A DNA stretch of 39,830 nt from Thermoanaerobacterales bacterium (GTDB lineage: Bacteria; Bacillota; Thermosediminibacteria; Thermosediminibacterales; Tepidanaerobacteraceae), in NCBI GenBank assembly GCA_012840135.1, contig DUMA01000028.1, forward strand, positions 1-39,830, in the 5' to 3' direction. Shown here in pieces: positions 22,478-30,277 of the stretch. Under the pieces are notes generated by a model. It made no database searches. It was not told where the DNA came from and saw only the letters and a list, made by a program, of their open reading frames with translations. The position numbers and the translations under genes are program-made. Within the stretch, counting starts at the first letter, position 1. Each line of letters opens with the position of its first letter.

Positions 22478-24133
22478 ATGCCGGTATGGGTTTATGCTGC
22501 AACATTGGTGCTAGTTGTGGTGATTTGCTATTTCTTATTAAAGAAGTCTTTTTCAAGCACAGCGTTACCAGCAACAACCGGGGAAGGACAAGAATTAAAA
22601 ATGCAGGAAATTGACTATAAAACAACAAATCCTGAGGAAGAAGCGGAAGAGATTTATACATCATTTAACCCCACTGATGGAGAAGCGGAAGAGATTCATA
22701 CAACATTTAACCCCACTGATGGAGAAGCGGAAGAGATTCATACAACATTTAACCCCACTGATGGAGAAATGGGGTTGGAAGATAACCCTGCGGATTTAAT
22801 AAAAGAAAATATTTTTCCACAAAAGGAGGGAGAACAAAAATCTCAGGATTATTTATATCAAAACCAAAAAGGAGGTATAAAAATGGACCCAGAAATTAAA
22901 GTCCCCGTACTCATAGGGGAAGGCACCATCCAGAAGATGGTGGAATCTACTGTGACTCTGACGAGTCCCGCTGAAAAAATCCGGGAAATCCGGGCAATGG
23001 TGGAAAATTTAAGAACTGACGTGATACCCGGTAAAGTTATCATTCAGGGAACGCTTCACAAGCAGATCTTTTACGTGGGGGAAGACACGGTTATACATCA
23101 CCAGACTGAACTAATTCCCATAAGCTATTTTCTGGACATCACGGGAGCAGCACCGGGCATGGATGTTAACGTGACATCTGCGGTTGAGCATGTCACCTAT
23201 AGTCTTTTAAACCCTACAACACTGCATCAAAAAGTTATTCTGGCATTCAGCGCCGTGGTAACCCAGACCCAGATTCTCAATGTGGTGTCCGGAATCGGCA
23301 CTCCGCTTTATTATGTGCCCCAGGTCATGGGGACCGGCTCCCAGCAGCTCATAGTAGAAACTACAGTGACCCTTGCCAATGCCGCTCAGAAGGTTGATGA
23401 AATCACCGCAGTGGTCAGGGATATTACTACGGATGTAATAACCGACAAGGTCATAATCCAAGGAATACTGCACAAGCAGATCTTTTACGTGGGCGTAGAT
23501 AATGTGGAGTACCACCAGGCGGAAGACGTGCCCTTCAGCCTTTTTGTCGATGTGACAGGGGCCGGGCCGGGGATGAACGTTCAGGTCCATCCGACCATCG
23601 AAGCCATCAATTATACTCTGGAAAATGAAACTACTTTGCTTCAAAAAGTGGTAATAATGTTTGAAGTGGTGGTAACCCAGAATGTTCAAATAAATCTTCT
23701 GATAGGACTCGGGCCTGTAATCGTTGTGCCGGAAGTGGCTGGAGAGGCCACTGGTCAAACCCTTCTGCAGGATATTGTGACCATGGAAAGGCCCACACAG
23801 AAGATAAGGAACATTGACGCCAGCGTAACATCCATTACAGGCAATGTTATTGCCAATAAGGTAATTATCCAGGGCACGATTCATAAACAGATATTCTATA
23901 TCGGCACCGATAACATCGAATATGAACAGAGCGAGGATGTAGATTTCAGCTTCTTTGTAGATGTAACGGGTGCGGCTCCTGGAATGAGCGTGGTTCTTGT
24001 CCCCACCATTGAAAGCGTGATTTCGGAACTTCTGTCGGAAACGCAGATGCTGGAGAAAGTGGTGCTGCAGGTCCTGGTTAAAGTAACGACAACTGTAAGG
24101 CTGGCCGTTACGCAGGTAACATTGCCGGTTTAA
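22478..24133 (+). CDS. Membrane anchor - acidic repeat - three SPOCS domain protein
   Basis: A 551-residue protein. Residues 1-22 form a membrane helix (MPVWVYAATLVLVVVICYFL) followed by KKSF. Residues about 30-130 are acidic and contain three 14-residue repeats (EAEEIHTTFNPTDG). Residues 136-551 hold three SPOCS modules (GKVIIQGTLHKQIFYVG, DKVIIQGILHKQIFYVG, NKVIIQGTIHKQIFYIG, each with a later DVTGA.PGM). An internal ATG at 22883 has a textbook ribosome site, so a second, soluble 416-residue product is likely. The separate genes at 12435 and 12883 show the same parts unfused. Expression from a sigma-K-type promoter points to the mother cell. The role is probably attachment of a SPOCS layer to a membrane (inference). 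Confidence 0.85.
   Translation: MPVWVYAATLVLVVVICYFLLKKSFSSTALPATTGEGQELKMQEIDYKTTNPEEEAEEIYTSFNPTDGEAEEIHTTFNPTDGEAEEIHTTFNPTDGEMGLEDNPADLIKENIFPQKEGEQKSQDYLYQNQKGGIKMDPEIKVPVLIGEGTIQKMVESTVTLTSPAEKIREIRAMVENLRTDVIPGKVIIQGTLHKQIFYVGEDTVIHHQTELIPISYFLDITGAAPGMDVNVTSAVEHVTYSLLNPTTLHQKVILAFSAVVTQTQILNVVSGIGTPLYYVPQVMGTGSQQLIVETTVTLANAAQKVDEITAVVRDITTDVITDKVIIQGILHKQIFYVGVDNVEYHQAEDVPFSLFVDVTGAGPGMNVQVHPTIEAINYTLENETTLLQKVVIMFEVVVTQNVQINLLIGLGPVIVVPEVAGEATGQTLLQDIVTMERPTQKIRNIDASVTSITGNVIANKVIIQGTIHKQIFYIGTDNIEYEQSEDVDFSFFVDVTGAAPGMSVVLVPTIESVISELLSETQMLEKVVLQVLVKVTTTVRLAVTQVTLPV
22640..22765 (+). repeat. Three tandem 42-bp coding repeats
   Basis: Units at 22640-22681, 22682-22723 and 22724-22765. 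The second and third appear identical; the first differs at two positions. Each encodes 14 residues (EAEEI[H/Y]T[T/S]FNPTDG) in the acidic spacer between membrane anchor and SPOCS modules. Copy number should vary by slippage without breaking the frame. Confidence 0.95.
22869..22885 (+). promoter_or_regulatory. Internal ribosome binding site and ATG inside the fused SPOCS gene
   Basis: AAGGAGGT followed by an AT-rich spacer of about 7 bases and an in-frame ATG at 22883. The site is stronger than that of many genes in the window. Initiation here gives the soluble SPOCS part alone (MDPEIKVPVLIGEG...). Confidence 0.65.
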
Positions 24134-24146
24134 AATTGAAAAATAT

Positions 24147-24172
24147 AATCCCGCTTACCGCGGGATTTTTGT
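24147..24172 (+). terminator. Terminator of the membrane-anchored SPOCS gene
   Basis: The stem aatcccgc/gcgggatt (24147-24154 with 24160-24167) has loop ttacc and is followed by TTTTTGTTTT. Confidence 0.85.
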
Positions 24173-24214
24173 TTTGAAAAAAAGTGGTAATAATACATAT
24201 CGAGGTGATCTTTT

Positions 24215-25030
24215 TTGGGCGAAAAAGTAAGAGGGCATCTCATGATCATAGGAGGAGCCGAAGATAAAGAAAGGAAATGCGACATACTTAAAAAGGTGGT
24301 GGAACTTTCGGGCGGGGAAAAGGCCAGCATAACCATAATTACCGCAGCTGCCCAGAATCCCCGGGAGGTGGGGCAAAACTATATAAATATTTTTGAAAAG
24401 CTCAGGGTCCGGGATGCTGTCGCCTTAAATATAGAAACCCGACAGGAGGCATTCCGGGGAGAAATAGTTGACAGGATTGTCAGCTCTACCGGCATTTTTT
24501 TTACGGGAGGAGACCAGCTTCGCATAACCAGCCTTCTGGGGGGAAGCCCGGTATACTATGCGCTACATGCGGCCTATGATAGAGGAGTGCTCATTGCAGG
24601 CACCAGCGCCGGGGCATCGGCCATGAGCGATATAATGCTCATCGGCGGCGACGGGGACCAGGCCCCTAAAGGCAATGCCATAAGCATGGCGCCGGGGATG
24701 GGTCTGCTGGAGGAAGTGGTCATAGACCAGCACTTCGCTCAGCGGGGCCGCATAGGAAGGCTGCTCCTGGCGGTAGCCCAGAATCCATATGTGCTGGGGG
24801 TGGGCATCGACGAGGATACGGCCATACTGGTGAATCCCGATGCCACTTTCACCGTGGTGGGATCTCAGACGGTAACGGTGGTAGACGGCAAAGAAGTGGA
24901 ATACACCAATGTGTCCGAGCTTTCCCCCGGTGAACCATTAAACCTGTTTGGCGCCAGGATTCATGTGCTTTCCTCCGGCGCCGGCTTTAACCTGAAGACG
25001 CGAAAACCTTTTTCGAAGTTCGAAAACTGA
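24215..25030 (+). CDS. cphB: Cyanophycinase
   Basis: A serine exopeptidase of family S51 that degrades cyanophycin (multi-L-arginyl-poly-L-aspartate) to beta-Asp-Arg dipeptides. The 271-residue product has LMIIGGAEDK at the N-terminus, FFTGGDQLRI, the nucleophile motif AGTSAGASAM and DQHFAQRGRIGRL, as in the family. It lacks a signal peptide, so it acts inside the cell. The start is TTG at 24215 with ribosome site GAGGTGA at good spacing. It precedes cyanophycin synthetase by about 200 bases, giving a complete make-and-degrade pair beside the spore-envelope cluster. In C. perfringens cyanophycin has been linked to spore assembly. Confidence 0.95.
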   Translation: MGEKVRGHLMIIGGAEDKERKCDILKKVVELSGGEKASITIITAAAQNPREVGQNYINIFEKLRVRDAVALNIETRQEAFRGEIVDRIVSSTGIFFTGGDQLRITSLLGGSPVYYALHAAYDRGVLIAGTSAGASAMSDIMLIGGDGDQAPKGNAISMAPGMGLLEEVVIDQHFAQRGRIGRLLLAVAQNPYVLGVGIDEDTAILVNPDATFTVVGSQTVTVVDGKEVEYTNVSELSPGEPLNLFGARIHVLSSGAGFNLKTRKPFSKFEN

Positions 25031-25226
25031 CGCTCGAGGTTTGACCAGGGGCATGAAACCAGCGGCTTCTCGAAGGTGTGACAACACTAAAGAAAACTGT
25101 AGAGTGAGATAACAACACGTCGAACGGAAAGTTTAGGGTGTTGCCCCAACTTCATGTATAGCCGAAGTGGAAATGGATAGCATATTAACAGAAGAATCAG
25201 GAAGGTATTTTACAAGGAGGAATAGG
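25031..25226 (+). other. cphB-cphA spacer with a structured segment
   Basis: The 196-base spacer has no gene. The part at about 25045-25185 is purine-rich with small helices (aacac/gtgtt around 25111-25142; acttc/gaagt at about 25149-25168). It reminds me of domain I of some clostridial group II introns, but the match is from memory and no 5' splice-site motif is seen. The last 15 bases hold the ribosome site of cphA. Confidence 0.35.
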
Positions 25227-27854
25227 ATGGATATTGTAGACATAAGGGCCATAGAAGGTCCTAATATCTACAGCCCGAAACCCGTCATCAAAATGGTCCT
25301 GGACGTAAAGGATATGGCGGATATACCCACCAGGGATTTTTCAGGATTTAACGATACTCTACTAAGTTACCTGCCGGGCCTGGCACATCACCACTGCTGC
25401 CTTGAAACTCCCGGAGGTTTTTTGCTGCGCCTGAAGGAAGGCACATACTTTCCCCATGTGATAGAACATGTGGCCATAGAGCTTTTGAACCTCACGGGCC
25501 AGGATGTGAAATTCGGCAAGGCCAGGAAAATCGAAGGAAGCCTTTACAATATCATTTTTGGATATAGGGTGAAATCTCCGGCCCTGAAAGTGGCGGAGTT
25601 TTCGGTAAAACTGATAGAGGCAATTCTCGATTCCCAAAAAATTGACCTTGACGCGATGGTCCGGGAACTGGCCAGGGAGACCGTGGACAGGGGTCTGGGG
25701 CCCAGCACCGCTGCCATAGTTCAGGAAATAAGAAACAGGGGCATTCCCGTAACCCGCGTCGGAGAAGGCAGTATACTGATACTGGGCTACGGAGCCCGGC
25801 AGAAACGCATAGAGGCCACCATAAGCCAGGACACGAGCTGCCTTGCGGTGGATATAGCCTGTGACAAGACCCTGACCAAAGAACTGCTCTCCATGGCGGG
25901 AATTCCCGTGCCCGTGGGTGAAGTGGTATATACCGTGGATGATGCTCTGAAAGTTGCCGAAAAGCTGGGTTACCCGGTGGTGATAAAGCCCTGCGACGGC
26001 AATCAGGGCAAAGGTGTAAGTCTGAACCTCAAAGATTGCCGAATGGTCTCCGAAGCCTTCAATCTTGCAGTGGAATATTCTTCTAAAATCATAGTGGAAA
26101 GGCAGATTATGGGGCGGCATTACCGGGTTCTGGTGGTGGGCGGCCGCTTTATTTGCGCGTCCGAACGGATACCCGCCCACGTTATCGGCGACGGAATCCA
26201 TACCATAAGGGAACTGGTGGATATCATCAACAGTGACCCCCTGCGGGGTGAAAAACATGAAAAACCTCTCACTAAAATTAAAATAGACCCTGTGGTTTAC
26301 ACGGTGCTGGCCCGCCAGGGGCTAAGCCTGGAGGCGGTTCCCGAAAAGGGGAAACGTATTTTCCTCAGGGAAAACGGAAACCTGAGCACCGGTGGCACCG
26401 CCGTAGATGTCACCGATAGGGTTTGTCCCGAAAACAGGAATCTGGCTGAAAGGGTTGCATCCATAGTGGGCCTTGACATTGCGGGTATCGACATCACCAC
26501 CGAAGATATAGCCGTTCCCGTGGAAAACAGCGGCGGAGCCGTCATCGAGGTCAATGCTGCACCGGGCATAAGGATGCACCTCTTTCCGTCCGTAGGGAAG
26601 CCCAGACCTGTGGCAAAGGCCATAGCGGACATGCTGTTCCCCGAAGGCGTTCCCGAATTTCCTCTGGTGGCGGTCACCGGCACCAACGGCAAGACCACCA
26701 CCGTGAGGATGATAAGGCAGATACTGTCGGCCTGGGGTCTCAATGTAGGCATGACATGCACCGATGGGGTGTATATCGGCCCGCAGTGCATTAAGAAGGG
26801 AGATTGCAGCGGTCCGGAAAGCGCCAGGATGGTGCTGTACGATACAAGGGTGGAAGCGGCGGTCCTGGAGGTGGCCCGGGGAGGACTCATCAGGGGCGGC
26901 CTGGCATACGAGGAAGCCGATGTGGGTGTCATAACCAACATCACCGGCGACCACCTGGGCCTCGATGGAGTGGAGACCCTTGAAGATCTGGCCTTTGTGA
27001 AGTCTCTGGTGATAGAACAGATAAAACCGGAAGGGTTTGCAGTTTTAAATGCCGATGATAAAATGGCAGTGGAAGTAAAAAAACGCACAAAAAGCAAAGT
27101 AATTTTTTTCAGCGCGGAGGAAGACAATCTGGTGCTCAGAAAGCATCTGAGCCAGGGCGGAAGAGGTGTATACGTAAGGGATGGCGCCATTTTCTTCAAA
27201 AAAGAAAATGAGGAGAATTTCCTCATGAAGGTTAAAGACATTCCCGCCACCCTGAAGGGCAGGGCAAGGCACAATTTACAGAATGCTCTGGCGGCAGCTG
27301 CTGCAGCATGGGCCTTGAAGGTGCCTTCAAAGGTCATTGCCCGTGCCCTGAAGGAGTTCGAATGCAGTGCAGATATGAATCCCGGCCGCATGAACATCAT
27401 AGAGATGCCGGGATTTCTTGTAATGCTGGATTACGGTCACAATCCTGCGGGCATCGAGGCGGTCATCAATACAGCCAGGTCATTAAAGCCGGCAAGACTT
27501 GTGGGGGTTATAGCCAGCCCCGGAGACAGGCGGGATCAGGACATAATAGCCCTGGGGCGCGTAGCGGGCAGGGGCTTTAACCGCCTTATAATAAAGGAAG
27601 ATGAAAACTTGAGAGGCCGGAGCCCGGGGGAAGTGGCTTCGCTGCTCCTGGAAGGCGCTCTTTCGGCCGGCTTGAAAAGGGACAGGATAGACGTAGTTTT
27701 GAAGGAGGAAGAAGCTATCGCCACGAGCCTGGAAAATGCTCTGGAAGGAGACATGGTGGTGATCTTTTACGAGCACTATGAAAAAGCCATGAAAACAATT
27801 TCACAATCCAGGGGTAAAATCTTAAAAACTGCCGGGGCGGTTAGAATAATTTAA
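25227..27854 (+). CDS. cphA: Cyanophycin synthetase
   Basis: Polymerises aspartate and arginine into cyanophycin with ATP. The 875-residue product has the usual length and three parts: an N-terminal domain (1-160; MDIVDIRAIEGPNIYSPKP-type start), an ATP-grasp domain (about 215-470; YPVVIKPCDGNQGKGV, VIEVNAAPGIRMH) and a Mur-ligase-like domain with the P-loop VTGTNGKTTTV near residues 483-493 plus NITGDHLG and LDYGHNPAG. Start ATG 25227 has ribosome site AAGGAGG six bases away; an in-frame upstream start at 25167 lacks one. It lies between cphB and ispE. The pair may store nitrogen and arginine during sporulation. Confidence 0.97.
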   Translation: MDIVDIRAIEGPNIYSPKPVIKMVLDVKDMADIPTRDFSGFNDTLLSYLPGLAHHHCCLETPGGFLLRLKEGTYFPHVIEHVAIELLNLTGQDVKFGKARKIEGSLYNIIFGYRVKSPALKVAEFSVKLIEAILDSQKIDLDAMVRELARETVDRGLGPSTAAIVQEIRNRGIPVTRVGEGSILILGYGARQKRIEATISQDTSCLAVDIACDKTLTKELLSMAGIPVPVGEVVYTVDDALKVAEKLGYPVVIKPCDGNQGKGVSLNLKDCRMVSEAFNLAVEYSSKIIVERQIMGRHYRVLVVGGRFICASERIPAHVIGDGIHTIRELVDIINSDPLRGEKHEKPLTKIKIDPVVYTVLARQGLSLEAVPEKGKRIFLRENGNLSTGGTAVDVTDRVCPENRNLAERVASIVGLDIAGIDITTEDIAVPVENSGGAVIEVNAAPGIRMHLFPSVGKPRPVAKAIADMLFPEGVPEFPLVAVTGTNGKTTTVRMIRQILSAWGLNVGMTCTDGVYIGPQCIKKGDCSGPESARMVLYDTRVEAAVLEVARGGLIRGGLAYEEADVGVITNITGDHLGLDGVETLEDLAFVKSLVIEQIKPEGFAVLNADDKMAVEVKKRTKSKVIFFSAEEDNLVLRKHLSQGGRGVYVRDGAIFFKKENEENFLMKVKDIPATLKGRARHNLQNALAAAAAAWALKVPSKVIARALKEFECSADMNPGRMNIIEMPGFLVMLDYGHNPAGIEAVINTARSLKPARLVGVIASPGDRRDQDIIALGRVAGRGFNRLIIKEDENLRGRSPGEVASLLLEGALSAGLKRDRIDVVLKEEEAIATSLENALEGDMVVIFYEHYEKAMKTISQSRGKILKTAGAVRII

Positions 27855-27926
27855 TATTTTTTTATACAGGCAGGATTTTAAAGTTTTATGTGAAATATTA
27901 TAATATATAAATGGGAGGGGAAATGC

Positions 27927-28781
27927 TTGTTTAAGTTGGATATCGATGCCCGGGCAAAGATTAACATAACGCTCGATGTACTCTACAGGAGACCTGACGG
28001 CTATCATGAAGTGGAGATGATAATGCAATCAATTGCTTTAAAGGACCACCTTACTCTGGAACTTATGCCCGGGAGGGCCATTGAAGTTTGCTGCGATGCC
28101 GCGGAACTTGCAAACGATGAGACCAACCTGGCATATAAAGCTGCAAAACTCATGATGGATGAGTTCGGCCTTGATGCCGGCGTGAAGATCACGTTGCGCA
28201 AAAATATACCGATGTCTGCAGGACTGGCCGGAGGCAGCGCCGATGCCGCCGCAGTCATGATAGGAATGAACGAGCTTTTTGACCTGAAGAAATCGGGAGA
28301 GGAACTGATGATGCTGGGGAAGACCATCGGCGCCGATATACCCTTTTGCATCCACGGGGGCACTGCAGTAGCTCGCGGCATAGGGGAAAAGCTCACTCCC
28401 TTAAAGCCGATGCCTCAAGTAGCCCTGGTGCTGGTAAAGCCTCCTTATTCGGTTTCGACAAAACAAGTATACAGTAGACTGGATGTAAAAGACATAAGAT
28501 CAAGGCCCGATACCGCTGCCATGATTCGTTCCATCACGGATGAAGATGTGGCAACCATGGCCCGGGGGCTATGCAATGTGCTGGAAGAAGTGACCTTTGA
28601 ACTTTATCCTGAACTTTTCTCCATCAAGGAAGAGCTCAAGAAAAACGGCGCCCTGGGCAGCCTCATGTCCGGCAGCGGTCCTACGATTTACGGTATCTTC
28701 GAAACCCGGGGCGCAGCGCAAAAGGCCGCTGCAAGGATGGCTACAGGGAATAAAGCTGTTATAATTTCTGAAACACAATAA
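27927..28781 (+). CDS. ispE: 4-diphosphocytidyl-2-C-methyl-D-erythritol kinase
   Basis: A GHMP kinase of the non-mevalonate isoprenoid pathway that phosphorylates CDP-ME at the 2-hydroxyl. The 284-residue protein has ARAKINITLDV and RPDGYHEVEMIMQSI at the start, the ATP-binding motif IPMSAGLAGGSADAAAV and the C-terminal LMSGSGPTIYG. The start is TTG 27927 with ribosome site GGGAGGGG. A TATAAT at 27899-27904 may be its -10 box, but the -35 is poor. Its place before purR/spoVG is conserved in Firmicutes. Confidence 0.97.
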   Translation: MFKLDIDARAKINITLDVLYRRPDGYHEVEMIMQSIALKDHLTLELMPGRAIEVCCDAAELANDETNLAYKAAKLMMDEFGLDAGVKITLRKNIPMSAGLAGGSADAAAVMIGMNELFDLKKSGEELMMLGKTIGADIPFCIHGGTAVARGIGEKLTPLKPMPQVALVLVKPPYSVSTKQVYSRLDVKDIRSRPDTAAMIRSITDEDVATMARGLCNVLEEVTFELYPELFSIKEELKKNGALGSLMSGSGPTIYGIFETRGAAQKAAARMATGNKAVIISETQ

Positions 28782-28829
28782 AAATTCCACCTCACACTTC
28801 ACACCTCGTACAGGGGAGGAGGAATAACT

Positions 28830-29528
28830 TTGGTTCACAAATTGTCATCGGTAAAGTTGGACAACTATAAACCGTTGAGAGACGTGGTATTCGGTGCCCT
28901 CCGGGAAGCCATCATCACCGGCGAGCTGAAGCCTGGGGAAAGGCTCATGGAAGTCCAGCTGGCGGAGGAAATGGGGGTATCCAGGACGCCGGTGCGGGAA
29001 GCCATCCGCAAGCTGGAACTTGAAGGTCTGGTGGTAATGATCCCGCGAAAAGGGGCTTATGTGGCAGGACTTTCTTTAAAAGATGCCGCCGATGTTTTTG
29101 AAATCCGTGAAAGCCTGGAAGGACTGGCAGCAGCCCTGGCAGCTGAGCGCATCACCGATGAAGAGCTGGAAGCCATGGAAAAGATACTGACAGAGATTTC
29201 CAGCGCCTCCGAGAAAGACGATGTGGAAACCATCATCAAAAAAGATGCAGAATTTCACCAGATCCTGTTTGCCGCCACCAGGAACGATCGATTGGCGCAG
29301 ATAATAAACAACCTGAAAGAACAGATAGATCGCTTCAGGGTGCAGTCTTTCACAAATCCTGATAGGATAAAAAGCATCCTGCAGGAGCACCGCAGGATAG
29401 TGGATGCCTTAAAAGACGGGGATGCGGACAGGGCGGAAAAGCTGGCCAAAGATCACATTGAAAAAGTAGAAAACAACGTCATGAATATACTGAGAAAGCA
29501 AATGGATTTTGAGGAGGAACCTTTATGA
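28830..29528 (+). CDS. GntR-family transcriptional regulator with FCD domain (FadR type)
   Basis: A 232-residue repressor. The N-terminal winged helix (about 14-80) shows LREAIITGELKPGERLMEVQL and GVSRTPVREAIRKLELEGLV. The C-terminal FCD ligand domain (about 92-220) has FEIRESLEGLAAALAAE, DAEFHQILFAAT and EHRRIVDALKDGD, with the His/Asp residues that bind a metal and a small acid in this class. Start TTG 28830 follows GGGGAGGAGG by seven bases. The stop overlaps the next start (ATGA), so the two are translationally coupled. The ligand is unknown; it may sense a small carboxylate. Confidence 0.92.
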   Translation: MVHKLSSVKLDNYKPLRDVVFGALREAIITGELKPGERLMEVQLAEEMGVSRTPVREAIRKLELEGLVVMIPRKGAYVAGLSLKDAADVFEIRESLEGLAAALAAERITDEELEAMEKILTEISSASEKDDVETIIKKDAEFHQILFAATRNDRLAQIINNLKEQIDRFRVQSFTNPDRIKSILQEHRRIVDALKDGDADRAEKLAKDHIEKVENNVMNILRKQMDFEEEPL

Positions 29529-30277
29529 ATGCCCTGATACTGGCGGGAAAGGAGGCAGACGGCCCCCTGAAAAAGGTCAGTGACAGCAAGGCCACCATTA
29601 AGATTGAAGGCAAAGAAATGATACTGTACGTGATAGACGCCTTGAAAGCACTGGACTTTATACAAAAGATAGCCGTGGTGGGGGATAAGGCCGAACTTTC
29701 CTTTCTGAAGGAAAGGGTGGACATGATAATAGAACAGGGGAACTCCCTGACCCAGAACATCCTCAAGGGTGCGGAAGCCCTGCCTCCGGAGGAAGAGCTC
29801 CTGGTACTTACCTGCGACATACCCATGATCACGCCCGAAGCCATCAGGGACTTTGCGGCAAAGGCTCTGGAGCTGGAGGCCGATTTTTGCTATCCCATCG
29901 TGAGAAGAGAGGTCAATGATGCAAAATACCCGGGGGTTCACCGAACTTATGTCAGGATAAAAGATGGCACCTTTACAGGGGGCAATATCGTGATGCTGAA
30001 GGCCGGCACCGTAAAAAAGGCCATAGATAAAGCTGAAGCCTTCCTTACGTACAGGAAAAAACCATGGATGCTGGCAGGGATTTTGGGTATATCCTTTGTG
30101 GCAAAACTCGTACTGGGCACGCTCACCATAAAAGAACTGGAAAATAAAGTATCCGGCCTTTTCGGCCTCAAAGCCAGGGCCGTGATAAGCGACTATCCGG
30201 AAATAGGCACCGATGTGGATAAGGAAAGCGACCTGGAACTAGCAAGGAAAGTTCTGGCAGGGGAGGGCTGCAGATGA
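29525..30277 (+). CDS. NTP-transferase-like protein (MobA-like fold), degenerate
   Basis: A 250-residue protein with a nucleotidyltransferase-like Rossmann domain: MNALILAGKEADG at the start and VLTCDIPMITPEAI as the metal-binding region. The standard glycine/arginine signature (LAGGxGxRMG) is missing, replaced by LAGKEADGPLKK, so catalysis is uncertain. A hydrophobic stretch (MLAGILGISFVAKLVLGTL, about residues 182-200) may be a membrane or buried helix. It overlaps gntR upstream by 4 bases and purR downstream by 4 bases, so all three are coupled. Similar proteins occur before purR in other Clostridia. Substrate unknown. Confidence 0.82.
   Translation: MNALILAGKEADGPLKKVSDSKATIKIEGKEMILYVIDALKALDFIQKIAVVGDKAELSFLKERVDMIIEQGNSLTQNILKGAEALPPEEELLVLTCDIPMITPEAIRDFAAKALELEADFCYPIVRREVNDAKYPGVHRTYVRIKDGTFTGGNIVMLKAGTVKKAIDKAEAFLTYRKKPWMLAGILGISFVAKLVLGTLTIKELENKVSGLFGLKARAVISDYPEIGTDVDKESDLELARKVLAGEGCR

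Noticed and set aside
22640-22765. CRISPR array
   Set aside because: The repeats are contiguous, in frame and without spacers; this is a coding minisatellite.
26297-27400. 367-codon reverse open frame
   Set aside because: Antisense shadow of cphA, which has complete family motifs.
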